Below are positions 34,490 to 47,368 of a DNA stretch of 64,000 nt, one piece after another (the stretch's first letter is position 1; every line of letters begins with the position of its first letter). Under the pieces are notes generated by a model, which was given only the letters and a program-made list of their open reading frames with translations, was not told the DNA's origin and ran no database searches. Source of the stretch: Erythroxylum novogranatense (taxonomy: Eukaryota; Streptophyta; Magnoliopsida; Malpighiales; Erythroxylaceae); the NCBI GenBank assembly GCA_029891385.1, contig CM057230.1, positions 31,637,402-31,701,401 on the forward strand, read 5' to 3'. The position numbers were made by a program, and so were the translations under genes.

Positions 34490-37012
34490 CAGCCTATTTC
34501 TGAGGAGAAATATTCCACCCAAAATATCACTCAAATGTCATTTCAGCAAGCCTACTACAAAGTTCAAGCTTACTCTTGGGAACCATTGTTGTCAACTTGT
34601 CAGCAGCATTCTTATATCACTTCTTTGGAGCCTGTTTGGGTCCATAAAACATCTTCTTCTACTTCCACATTAAGTTCTCTTTTCCGTACTTTTTGAAGAT
34701 TCTCTAGCTCCCCCTCAGTAGTATCTAAGAGATATTCCAAACCATTATATCTTGTCAAAGGTTTTTTTTTTCACTCTAATTGACCTTTGAAGTTATACAT
34801 CTTCTAACACTTGAGTGGGTTACTCCCCCCGTTCATGATGGTTAATGACCATTTTTTTTATCATCCATAGGATGTGACTTATGTGCCTCCTCTCCATCAG
34901 GTTCTACCTGATTATTACCGAAAGATACACAATAGGAAGTAACATTATCTTCTTTAATAAGATCTGTAGCCATCTTATGCTTATAGAAGAATATGTCCCT
35001 ACTCATAAAAATCTTCCACTTTTCTAGGTTGTAGAACCTATAGCCAAACTCGTCATCATCATATCCAACAAACACACAAAGAATAGTCTTCAAATCTAAT
35101 TTCAAACTCTACTCCTTTGGCACGTGCTTGAAAGCCTTACATTCGAACACCTACAGATGCGAATAGGTTGGATCCTTCCCTTTCCACTCACTCAAGAATG
35201 TCAAGCTCCAAAGGGATGGAGTTTTGTTAATCGTGTCTCTAAAATGGTTTTAACCACCTCATCCTAAAAGGATTTCAGTTTTTTTGGCATTCGGATCATA
35301 CATTGAATGAACCTATTCATATTCTCGACAACATTATTGTGTTGTAAGGTACCACGTTCCTTCTTGTTGTGTATTATGCCATGTCCCCTCATTACTCTTC
35401 AAACTTGCTAGAGGTATGCTTGTCTCTATTGTAGGTTTGGAGACACTTCAGCTTCCTCTCCTTCTCCTTTTTAACTATAACATGAAATCTCCAAAAGGTC
35501 TCTAACACCTGACTTTTTGTTTTTAACATTAAGACATAAATCTTGAGCATAGCATCATTGATAAGCATAATAAAGTATTTGCTACCACTTAAAGACTATT
35601 TCTATAAAACTACAGATGTTGGAGCGGACAAGCTCCAACTTCGTCTTCCTCCTTATAGACTTCTTATAGAAAGACATTCGATGCTGCTTTCCAGTCACAT
35701 CGTGATTACAGGAGTTAAGAGAAATCATAGTCTTTGTAGGGATAAATGATTTTTAAGCTAGCAACTTGATCATTTTCTCGCTAATGTGTCCCAACCTCCA
35801 ATGTAACAAATTTGACAAAGTATTTTTTAAACGACAGGTAATTCTCCTGCCTATACCTTCAAGTATGTCTTATACAGAGTATAACACAACTCACCACGAG
35901 CAATCGCCAATACTCCTTTAGACAACTTCCATTTGTCATTCTTAAACGTGTGTCGGTATTCCTCTTAGTTAAGTACATTCACAAATAATAAATTGAGCTG
36001 CAAGTTTGGAATGTGTCATACACCTCTTAAGGTTAATGTGCACCCAATGTTAGTTTGAACTTAGATGTCTCACATGTCGATAATGCTAGCAGCGTTTTGA
36101 TTGCCCATCTTCATACTTCCAAAATACCACTCCTATAGTTGGTGAAGAACTCTCTCCTTATAACATAATGATAAGAAACATTTGTATCAACAAGCCACAT
36201 CAAATTTGAGTGAGTAATATGGAGACACTCATTGGTCGCATAAATCAATGAAAATTCAACATTTGCATGTGATGTTATTACTATAGTGTTGTTTCATCTC
36301 CATCCTTCTGGTCCTTTTGCTTCTTTTGATTTCTCTTCCATTTATAGCATAATTTCTTTATATGACTAAATTTGGTGCAGTAGTGACACATTTTGATCTC
36401 CTTGTTATCTCTCAACTTTGACTTGTTCTTCAACTTACCTTATCCTTTGGGTCCTTTGCTCTTGCTTCTTCCTTTTTTTTTTTTTACCACAAAAGCTTGC
36501 ACATTGTCGACATCGTCTCCTTCCTTCTAATCTCTTCATTGAGCATGCTCTAACTTATTACATCTAAAGAAAGCACACCATTTGGACTAGAGTTGTTGTA
36601 GTTACAACCAAAATTTTCCAACTATCTAACAAAGAACCTAATAGGAACAAAGCTTGTAATTCATTATTGATGAAGATCTTTAATGTATTCAACTTGTTAA
36701 AGATGTCCTAAAAATGGTTGAGATGCTACGACTTAATCAAGGACGTCTTATTGCGAGTGATATTCTTCTCATAAAGACCTTTCAACTTCTTCCATAGCTC
36801 GAAAGGATATGTACTTTGGGATACGTGATTGAAGATACTGATATCAACTCATCGTCTAATAATTCCCAAGTTCTTTCTTTTTCTCCCACTATTTATCTAC
36901 CATCTTCTCCGGTTTAAATGGGACATCGTCATTTACACTTTTTTCCACATCGATTAGATTGTAGAGATCCTTGCAATATTTTCTATCAATGGTCTCTATA
37001 TCTAATGGTTAA
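34490..37012 (-). pseudogene. Copia gag-pol remnant, RT deleted (copy 2)
   Basis: On the minus strand: gag remnant (about 37010-36500), CCHC knuckle CHYCTKFSHIKKLC (about 36390-36340, all four ligands kept), protease and pre-integrase remnants (36250-35700), integrase C-terminal block KLDLKTILCVFVGYDDDEFGYRF and FMSRDIFFYKHK (35105-34970), and the pol tail (34580-34500). No RT or RNase H body. The junction between the integrase end and the tail (about 34700-34840) is alignable to copy 1 on both sides of its hAT insertion. Confidence 0.82.
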
Positions 37013-38384
37013 AAAAAGGCTTTTGTGATGGAGGAAAGAGTTTATTGACCTCCCAAAAGCCTATCTAAATAAGTGCTCATACTTACACCTATTATTTTTC
37101 TTTTCTTTTTCAATAAAAAACATATGAAAACTGTAGCTACTTATTTTTTTAACGTCAATTAAGTATAAGTGAAATACTTTAGAAAAGCATGTATTGCTAG
37201 AAGTGAGCTTTTTGTAAATTTTATTACTCTTTTTATTTTAATATTTTTAATTTGATGTAACATTAGTTATGCAACAATTTGTGTCTTTTACGTTAAATGG
37301 CTGACAAATTATTTGTCATGTTTAAACTTATTTCATTTTGAATTAATAGTTAAATATATTATATATTAAAATAACAAACAAAAAGTAAATATTTAAATTG
37401 CACAAGATCTTTTTCTACATTATCTTTTAATTTTTATAAATTCTTATATTTTATGTATTAAAGAAGTCCACTTTTATCTAATTAAAGGAAAATGATTTTC
37501 TTTTTATGTTGTTATTTTAAATAGAAATAATTAATAAAATTATTGTTGCACAATCTCTTATAATATACTGCTCTCCTTTGATTATAAAGTCTAACACAAT
37601 TAATTGCTCTTCGTTCGTTATGATACTTATGTAATCTTTGGTTTAGTTCACTATAACTATATGTTATTAATCATTATCAACTTATGAAACTTGTGAAATT
37701 AATGTGCAATTAACACATCATTAATTTTATAAATTTTGATAGCAATTAATAAGCAATACTTTTCTTATTCAAATCCATTCTGAAGTTGTTTCACATATTT
37801 TCTTTAAATAAGTCATCTTCTCAAAATATATTTAAAATTGTATTCATTGTTTATTACTATAATTCAAAATAAAATATCAAATATTTAATAATATCCATTA
37901 CAATGTTATTATACAATTAATGCATCGTTAATAATAAAAAATTCATAAGCATTAACTATTCCTCATTGAAAATTATTATGCGGGGATTAGTAATAACATA
38001 GCTGTTGATATCATTAATTAGTTGTTTCATTTGATCATTCAACATGGGTTTAGATTTGGTCTCACCTGAAGAACTTTTTACATGACACACCAAAATGGAT
38101 CACAGAAATATGGCCTGCATCCTTCTTTTTCATTAGAATGTCGCCTATATTCTTCCTTATACTGATTAGTTCATGTCTATTTGGATCATCATACTGAGGT
38201 ACAATAACATTGAAAATCGATTTTCATAACTGAAATGAAGTTGCTTCAGGATTACATTTTGGTCTTGTAAGCATTACAAATGTCTCATTCAACAAGTAAC
38301 ATCTAATTAAGAGTTGATACTTCCAAGGAAAAAGTGGGGAAAAACGCACGAATTGATTAATTTCAGGTCAGGAGTCCAATCACT
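37013..38384. other. AT-rich intergenic stretch downstream of ATP-citrate lyase A
   Basis: No gene or recognisable repeat. The bases just below 38385 are the 3'UTR side of the lyase gene. Confidence 0.5.
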
Positions 38385-41300
38385 TTAAGCAGCTGCAGTT
38401 ATGTATTCGATTGCCTGCTTGCATATACCAGTCATTGTTGCTTCAGGACCATAAACCTACAAGAGAACGTAAGAGTAAAGGCAACTTCAGTTCAGAATCT
38501 TTCTTCACATGAAGGAAAAGTACGGGGGCTTTCACATGTATCAATACCTCAATGGGGATACCGATTTCCTCAGCAAGTGTCCTCATTTTCGCAAGGCCCT
38601 TCTGATAATTGGGACCTCCTCTCCTCACATATAAGTGCATCCTTGATGCTTTAAGCTTGGATTCCTAGTCAAAAAAAGAAGAAGAAGAAGAAGATATTAT
38701 TCAACCATACAATAGAAATTTGAGATGGATCAGGATGAGATGTCCAACATCAGATGCAAAAGTTCAACTCTTTCTCCAATATGTCTGGCTTTTGCAACAA
38801 TACATTCATAACTGTAAAAGACTAAATATTGCAGAAACGGCTAAGGTTTGCAATGCAAATGTTGGAAATTCTCTTAAAATAAATGCTTTTCAGAAGAACG
38901 AAGAAAACCCAGTTATCGTAAATTCACCTTTTCTTTGAGGGCCCGAATAATGCCATTAAATGTAGCTGCAACGTCCGTGAAGTTTGCAATCCCTCCTCCA
39001 ATTAAAAGGGCTCTCTTTTGACCATCAGGATTGGAAGTAGCATACTACACAAATTATACACATCAAGACTACAGTGAATACAAGGCAAGATTTTCTAACT
39101 TAGCACATTATATACCTTTAAAATTTCGAATGCAATTTAAAATCATCATGTTGTTTCTATCTTTTGCTAAAAGGGAAAAAGAAAGGCATCTATTCCAGAG
39201 AAAGTTAAAAGCAACCTTTTTAAAATTAAAAAAAATCAAAGATAGATCTTTGAGACTAAGAGGTGGGGTTCTTACATCTATAACAACTCTTGCATACTGC
39301 AGTACTTCCTCTTCATTGGGAGCTCCACTATATTCTGCATAGTTCCCAAGCTCAGAAGCATATCCCAGATCACCAACCTGTTACCAATCACAAATTGATG
39401 CATAAAAATTCATGTAACATGAGTGAAAGAAAAAGAGAAGGTCTTCCACCTCAAACAAGGACTTCTTACCGTGTCAGCATAGATGACACTTGCACCACCA
39501 CCAGCTACCATTGTCCAAATTCTTCCCTTCGGATTTAAAACTGTGAATTTCAAGGATGCACTTGTCTACGAGCAAATTGAGTAAGGAGAATTATTAACTT
39601 TGCCAAATTCTCATTGGCCAAACTATTTAACAAAATCACATTCCATTTAATTGGGAACTTAAAAGGTCATGAATTTTAATCTCATATCAACTTGAATTTC
39701 TTTAGAGAAGTGACAGGTAGCAAAAAAATTGAACTTTTTCTTTCGACTAATTGATGAATTTTGATATTTTTTAGCAGATCAAAACATGGTAAACACAGTA
39801 TTTTTGAGTAAGCTACATTTCAGTATACCAGATTTCTAAGTTAAGTTCAGAGGAACTTATGAACAACAAGTATACCTTTTCATCTAATCCATGAATAAAG
39901 CTTTCAGTAGCGCTCATCACTCTTCCAAATGGTAGTGGAAATTCAATATTTCCCCACCTGTAAATTACAAAGTACTATGAGGAAATGCTAAAGATGAAAA
40001 GACAAACATCTAATAAAATGAAAACATCAAATTCTAAAAGAATAGCAAGTGAAGGCAAAATTCACTCGAGAAAATGAGACGTACTTCTTGAAGTTCTTGA
40101 AAGCAGCAGTATCATCAAGCTCGCCTCTCATATCCAGTGGGTAGGGCTTTCCATTAACCAATGTGAAAGGATTCATCTCTAGGAAAGTGAAGTCAAGATC
40201 TGCCTCATACACATTTCATAAGTTACTAGAGAACTCTAAAAAGTAGATAGGTCACCAGAATTTTTCAAAAAATTGATCAATGACCAAGTATACCTTGAAA
40301 TAGAGCATAAACGACTTTAATAAACTCCTCGATTTCCCGTTTTATCTGGAAAAGTAAATGAATTTCACGTCAATAATCCAACCAAAAATAAAAAGCTTCA
40401 AGTGCATTAATTTTTCAATGTGAAATGAGAAACATATGTGTTATTTCCCAAATCAATCAAGTTTTCCAACATTGCTTCAGACAATTGCATCTTAAGATAT
40501 TTACTTGGCAACTATTTGAGATTAAAATATTTAGGCACATCAAAGAAAACACCTATGCCTGAAGTAATTGATTCTGGAAAATTACCTCCAGGGGAAGCGT
40601 TGCAACAAGTGGAGCACACACTTCTGATGTAAACGACACCCCTGTTGGCACAAATATTGTTTTCACCTAAATAGGCAACAAAGAAAGCTTTTCTCACTTA
40701 TGAGGCAATGAGTATAAAGAAAAATGTACACAAAAGAATGTGAAAAGAGAAATAGCTCTGGTCAAATTAATACATGAAACTGTAAAAGAAACAATTCCAG
40801 AAGTACCTTGTCCCAATTCTCTTCTATTTCAATTCCTCCACATTCTGAAAAACTTACACTGCATCCAAGGCGCTCCGAGACAATATTAAGGTAGAATTCT
40901 TCGTTGTGGGGGATGAAGGGTTCAATGATGAATGTTGTTATGGGTCCTTTGCATCCACCCATTTCTACCTGTTAACCAAGATTGAATTAAATCAAACCAA
41001 AAACTAAAGGCCAGAGAAACCAGCCAAGCGATTTTCGTGATTGTAGCATATGAAAATTTTAGAAACAAGAAGGAAAGGAAAGAGATAGAAAGAAGAAGAA
41101 AGTTCACCTCTTTGCCAAGGCGTTCCTTAACAAAAGTAGCTACTTGGCTCAGATCTAGATTTAAAGCAACAAGACCACTCTTGCCACGCTTCCCAAACAA
41201 CATGTCAGGTTTCACAACCAGTTTCCCTGACAAAAGCCATGGTTCTTTCTCTGCTAGCTCATTGAAATCGGTTGTTTGCACAACCTATTTTACAAGAAGT

Positions 41301-41831
41301 AAACAACTAATATAAATTAACAAACGAAAATGGTTTAACATACTCGGAGTTTGTGAAGACATCCATTTCTTACAAAGCAGGAAAACATGGAACTGGAATA
41401 AGGTTGCATCAATTTCCAGATTTATCACAAATTAAGTTGTTCCAATGTTTAGAAACTACTCAAGGATTTCTTTAAACTGTTAAACCCGTGAATAATGTCA
41501 GCAAATGCCCCATTTCCCAAAAAACAAATTCCATAAATCACAACTAGGCAATAACTTATCTCAAACAAAACACATCAAAAGAACCCGGCAATTAGACGGC
41601 CGAATTGGAAAAATCTTATGTTCCAAAGACATCGCAACAACTTCACTAGGCTGTGAACTAAATAACCCGCACAGCACAAATAGAAACTAAACAAAGATCA
41701 GGAACTTAACTAAATCAATAAAATGCACTCACTTGAGCAGATTTGATGGGCAATTCATAACCAACAAGTCTCTTGAAGTGCTCCTTCAACAATCTCTTGG
41801 AATCGTACTCTCTGATCTTCTTGCGTGCCAT
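38385..41831 (-). CDS. ACLA: ATP-citrate lyase subunit A (12 coding exons, complete)
   Basis: Exons on the minus strand: 41831-41733, 41284-41108, 40968-40807, 40666-40586, 40345-40294, 40199-40085, 39957-39876, 39565-39470, 39377-39276, 39044-38928, 38664-38548, 38456-38385. All introns are GT-AG and the joined CDS is 1272 bp, giving 423 aa, the same length as Arabidopsis ACLA. The protein begins [20 protein letters not shown], has ATP-grasp hallmarks ([26 protein letters not shown]), a glycine-rich [14 protein letters not shown] segment and a citrate-binding C-terminal domain ending YITAAA. With subunit B it forms the cytosolic A4B4 enzyme, which uses ATP, citrate and CoA to give acetyl-CoA and oxaloacetate. 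That acetyl-CoA feeds fatty-acid elongation, sterols and flavonoids. The start is fixed by the family N-terminus. One oddity is Tyr323 at the exon 9/10 junction, where I recall Cys in relatives. Confidence 0.97.
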
Positions 41832-41841
41832 TTTATCTCAC

Positions 41842-42156
41842 CTAACCACCGCAAAGCACCGAAAAATCATAACTTTCTAGATCCCAGAAAAGATCTGACA
41901 ACGCCAAATCCAAAATAAAAAAGAACCCACAACAACTCCGCGACCGAGCTCTCATCATCTCAGAAAAACAAAACAAATGCATGCAATACAAACCTCAAAG
42001 TTCACAACTTTGCGCAAAAGGGTACATAAGAAACAACTTCCAAAAGCTATACATGTACAATGATCAAAAGAAATCAAGAGAAAGAAAGATCGAAATTCAA
42101 TTGAACTGGGAATCATGCTAAAGACAGGAGAAGAATCAGAAGAGAAACCAAATTAC
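41842..42156 (-). other. Probable 5'UTR intron of ACLA
   Basis: The minus strand has a donor CG|GTAATT after 42157 and an acceptor GGTTAG|GTGAG before 41841, ten bases upstream of the ATG. The 315-bp intron would join a leader exon (42157-about 42230) to coding exon 1. Predicted from consensus sites and the TATA position. Confidence 0.6.
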
Positions 42157-42252
42157 CGTTTAAGAGAGGGCGAGATGGGAAGCTGTGAGTTGGTTGGTTA
42201 GGTAGAGAGCTTCAAGACAGGAACGTGGATTGCAGTGATTCGGGCAAGCGCA

Positions 42253-42260
42253 TATTTATA
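42253..42260 (-). promoter_or_regulatory. TATA box of ACLA
   Basis: The minus strand reads TATAAATA. A start about 30 nt downstream falls near 42230, agreeing with the predicted leader exon. Confidence 0.65.
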
Positions 42261-42261
42261 G

Positions 42262-43642
42262 TGGCAAATTTAAGTTTTTTTTTTTCCCCCTAAAGTTTTG
42301 TTGGATCTTAGAATTTAACGAATGTAGTTGGTTGGTTGTGTTTAAAGAGACTTTCAGATATCAGTAAGTTGGAAGTTGCATCGGACACATTAGATCACAT
42401 GCCCAACACCTACCATTTTGGCTTTGGACCAACACTTCAATCATAACACCGCTTGCTTGTGAGCTCATTTTGTCGGAAATTTAATACGTTAATTTTTTCA
42501 TCCTATTTTAAAATGGACTGTTCATAGAACTATTTAATTTAAATATCAATATTTGATCCATTTATTTGAGTAACTAACCTAAAATTACATGAGAAACGAT
42601 ATGCAATTCGATACATTGGAATTGCATGTTACTGTTAAAAAGATTACATACAAAAAGCTTGGTTATCTCACTTTACATTGCAAAAGGCTTGGTTAATTCT
42701 CACATATTAATTCTGTTCAAATGACATGCAACTTTTCAAAAAGTTGATCTCCTTCCCTTATTTCATGAAATTGGTTTGAACTTGCCTTAAAATAAAGAAA
42801 AATTAGTATTTAACATACTGGAAATATTGGTTATGGATAGTGATTTGAGACGGCACCGTTTGACGTGGACTAAACAACCACTGTTTCTAGAGAAAGGGAA
42901 CAAAAATAAAAATTAAATATCAAGTAAAAAAGAAAGGCAGTAAGCTAATGTATCGAACAAATTAGCATTTGCATGCAAACCTTAAAAAACGCCGTGCCAT
43001 AAAGCTGAAAATTTGACAGAAATCAAACCTCTAAGATCTTATTTTATGGTGTCAAATTGCCAGAGACAGTTCAAATATGTAGTCTTTCGTTTACTGAAAT
43101 CGTGAGAGAGTCTGGTAAGTCTGGTAACTCGCAACGCACCAGGGCAGGTCAAATGATAAGTGTTCACTTACCAAAACCCTCGTAAAGAAACATTTGTAAA
43201 TAAGTCCTCTAAACTTAGGGCACAAAATTTTCTGTTTAATTTTATAGTGTTTTATTCTATTTTATAAATCTTAATTATTTATTTATGTGAAACTTACGTT
43301 TATTTAAGCGAAACTTACGTAAAACTCACATAAATAAATTATTAAAATTTATGGTACACAATAAAACATCATAAAATTATACAGAAAGCATTACATGGGC
43401 ATTTTTCTCCTTAGACATGTATATAAAATTCACAATGCCGTAGTCTCCAGAGAACACCTGCCGCTAGCTATAGCTACTCCTCAAACCATCCCATTGACTA
43501 ATTTCTGTTTTCAAGTTCTTCATTTATAATAAGAAAATAAATGCCATTTTGTAGGTGTACAATAAGGAAACATTTTAATAGAGTAATAACCAACAAATTA
43601 CACATTCTCAAAACCCATAACTTTGTAAGAAATTAAGGGCTA
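42262..43642. other. Upstream intergenic region of ACLA
   Basis: No ORF above 60 codons and no recognised repeat. It contains the ACLA promoter side. Confidence 0.5.
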
Positions 43643-44655
43643 GCTTTACTTCTACTTTTTTTAGTTTTTATGATCTCACTGTTCTTTTCTAATAAAAGCA
43701 AAATTTTGTTTAGTCATTAAAGCTAATTATATTTTTATTAACGATATTAATTAAATATTAGATAAAATTTAAAGATAAAATGATTTTATTTATTATATAG
43801 TATATAAATAAATATTAATTTCAAAATAAATAGTTTAATCACTAAAATTTATTTGTAAATTATTATTTAATAATACATATTATAAATATTAAAAGTAAAT
43901 TTATGTATTTTAAGATATTTCAAATTTAAATTATATTTATTAAATAATTATTGAATTTCAAAATGTTTTTTCAAAAATAATCTTTAAGTAATTATAAATA
44001 ATTAAAATTAAATAATCACATAATATATTTAATTGATGGCATATCAAATTATGAAAAAAATAAAAACTACAAAATAAAAACTATTTTTATAACTGTAATA
44101 AGTTATGAAAATAAAAGAAAATCAAAATGGAAACAAATAGGTTCTAAGTAACTATTTGGTCCTACTGTGATTTCTTTTTAATTTTATCTGTTTCTCGTTT
44201 TATAACTTATATAAAATAAAAATAGTTTTTATTTTCTTTTTTGTCTTTTGTCATAATTTGATTCACTATTAAATAAGTATATACCATTACAATTATTTAA
44301 TACTAACTACTAATAAAAATTATGACTAATGTAATTTAATTTTATAATGACTCAAGATTTTAGTTATTTTGATTTTAAAACCCATAGTAATTTAATAAAT
44401 ATTTTCATCTATACAAGCAATCATGTAAATAAAATATACTAAATATGTATTCATATTTATCAATAAATATTTTATAAGAGAATGAAATAAAATTATTTAC
44501 TTAATTAATTTATCTTTACGTATTTAGTTATTATCAATAATAAAGGTATAAATATATTAATATTAACAATCAAACATATTTTAAATAAAAATTGAAAATA
44601 AAAATAAAAATTTTAAATTTTAAAAATACATCAGAACTAGAGGCAGAAGTAAATG
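43643..44655. mobile_element. Foldback / long-inverted-repeat element
   Basis: The ends are inverted: TTTACTTCTACTTTTTTTAG on the left against the reverse complement of the right end, TTTACTTCTGCCTCTAGTTC. The two halves are broadly complementary about a centre near 44155, for example AAAATAAAAACTATTTTTAT (about 44070) against its inverted copy near 44220, and CATATCAAATTATGA (44039) against TCATAATTTGATTCA (44254). No ORF. Superfamily and target duplication not determined. Confidence 0.65.
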
Positions 44656-45888
44656 ACCTTGAAGAATCTCTTTCCTAAGTAAGCCAACCATCCAAGTTTC
44701 ACTTCTCCATAAATGTAAAGCTGACGGGAGGGGTTTAAGTTTTACTAGACATCATTACTTAAATAAAATATTGTCTAGTAAGAACCAATATAATAAAGTG
44801 ATATGTCAGGATATTTCAGCATTACTCTGGTACTTAGCCAAGACTTAGGATATCTCGACACCACTATGATACTTAGCCATAGACGCATGACATCTTTGAG
44901 ATTCAAGATATCATGATATCTACTTCACGGTTAGATACTTAGCCACCATCCTACTTATAATGACACAATCTATCTATCTAGGACCATTAAATGTAGCCTA
45001 TCTTAGGCAAGTCTCAATTTTTACCAATTATTCACAACATATTATCAACTAATTTCTATTTAATTAAAATATTTTCATCAAATTAACGAGCAATTTATAT
45101 TATAAAATGTAACAAAATATAAAAATATAAACATGAAACACCTTACTTTGTTAATTATTAGTGAAATAAAATAAACATAATTTATTTATGAAATTGTTAA
45201 TCATCAATTTAATTAATGACTAATTCAAAATATAATTTATTAATAATAAAACAAAACTATATTTTGAGAGTAAAGACCAAGATTATCCTTACCTCAATTC
45301 AGATTTAACAAACCGATAGTCTCAATTACTTTAATCGGACTTTCGAACCTATAATTTACAAAATTCTATTAGACTAATTTATGAAAATTTCTAACCCAAT
45401 TACGCTTAATGTTCTAACATTATTCTCTTTTCTAATTTATTTTAATTATAAAATTAATATCCTTACTAACCTAACCATTATAATTACCAAAATGTCCTTA
45501 ACAAATTAAAAGTCCTATTTTACCGTCATCCATTTCAGGTAATACCAAACTCGCCATTCTTGGAAGTAAATTCTAGTTTGACCCTTTACTATTTGCTTTT
45601 CCTATTCTACCCTTACATACAACTTAAATTTTTAAAAGATGTCACCTTCTTCACCCTCTCCTCTTCTCCTTTCTCCTTTTCTTTAATCAAATTTTTTATC
45701 ACATTTTCTCCATTTTTATCCTTTCATGCAACTTCAATTATTTTCCCAAATAATCAAAACATATAATCTAACTATAAACTGGTGTAGGATGATCAAAATT
45801 CACAAAAATAGTCAAAAAATTGTAGCTAGAAATTTACCTAAATGTGAGAGATTTTGGGTTGTTAACCTCCACAAATTCCTCCAATTTT
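44656..45888. other. Intergenic / possible LTR remnant hosting the solo LTR
   Basis: The 10-mer tacttagcca occurs at 44831, 44871 and 44937. Part of 45440-45888 resembles the front part of another Tekay-like LTR in reverse (purine-rich on the minus strand), but I cannot define its ends. Confidence 0.35.
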
Positions 45889-47368
45889 TGTAGCACCTCT
45901 TTACTGTAGGGTATATACCGGGATACTCGAAGGTCATTCCGATACATATCCTACGAAAATGGTGAGCTACGATCGATCACTAGTTTTCCTTTATATGGCA
46001 TGGTAACATAATTCACTTATAAAGCATCATAAGAAGATCATAATATTTTAAAACCAACTTTTCTTTTTCCTCATTGCATTTCACAAAATCGAAGTCTACA
46101 TTGACTTTCAACATTATCCATATGTACATCATCAGAAACCTAATACAATAGTACTACATGAATGAGGAAAGTGCATCAAGTTATCTAAACCACCCAAAAG
46201 AACCCTAGCTGATCGACCTTTGAGCCATGATCTCTCTCACCAATCACAATCTACCCGGCTAGTAGGGTCTCTTTAGTAGTTAGAGTCGTCTCTCGGTTCT
46301 GAAAAGACAATGTTGCAATTTTGGTGAGTTTTGCGAACTTAATGAGGTGCCCATCATCGATGGTTCACTCAATTCATGCATTACGTCATTACACATAACA
46401 TATGAATCACAACATGGAATAATCATAATGTATCACCTCTCACCTTCAAAACAATCATAACGATCATATTATTCATACGAAACGCACATATTAATTAGAA
46501 TTGCAATGCATGTGAGACTCACTTTCATTTATTATTGTCGTTATGACCGAGTGCCTTTTCATTCGCTCATATCCCTTAGTGGATATCGAGCAGTAGCATA
46601 ATTTGTCCCATATCCCTTAGTAGATATCAGGTACATTCACAATCGAGCCTGTGGCTCTAATCACATTATGAGCTTTAAGCTCTTTATCCTGACGACTCCG
46701 GTCATAACTTCCTTTATCTTTCATGCATTCATGAAATGAATGTTTCACATAACATAACCTCAGTCAATCACATGGATGCACATTCACTTTTAGATCATAT
46801 TCATAGTCAGACCTTAGTCCGACCTTCAACAGAACTGCTGAGCACATTTTTTTCATTCATATGCATACTCACAACCTTCACATTTGAAGCACTTATTTCG
46901 TCATGTTCACATACAAGGAGCACATAATTAACTCATTTATACATCATAATCACCGGACCTTCATTGTCTGAAATCAACAAAAGCGAACCACATCAATATC
47001 ATTATTCAAAACATCGTCTACAACAAACAATTAATTGAGTGAGACCATCTAGGTTACTCACGAGTTACTCCGGCTAATGCTCGGAAGATCCGCAACGTCC
47101 GGAAGTTGACGTTCCAGTTGCTCCTCTATAACAAATAACATATACGATATCACAATTTACACCATTAAGGGCGTTCAGTAATGCACATGCATGAAATAAT
47201 TTACGTACAATGCATGTTCATGATAATTCTATGGTATCATTCCATGGTTCTTCTCAACACCATCCCCATACCAAAGTTCATTTAAGTATAACTAACACTT
47301 AGGTTTATGCCTCTTTAGAATCATTGAAATGACAATTCATTTCTCACTAACTTACTTTCATCTTAGTT

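Larger units (their letters stand above)
33904..37012 (-). mobile_element. Ty1/copia element, copy 2, truncated and RT-less
   Basis: An LTR (33918-34478) is joined to a minus-strand internal region (34479-about 37012) parallel to copy 1: pol tail, FLGY block, protease, intact CCHC knuckle and gag. Similarity to copy 1 stops in gag near 37012, and no LTR lies beyond. A primer-binding-like site (33904-33915) follows the LTR on its internal-facing side, pointing away from this internal region. Confidence 0.82.
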
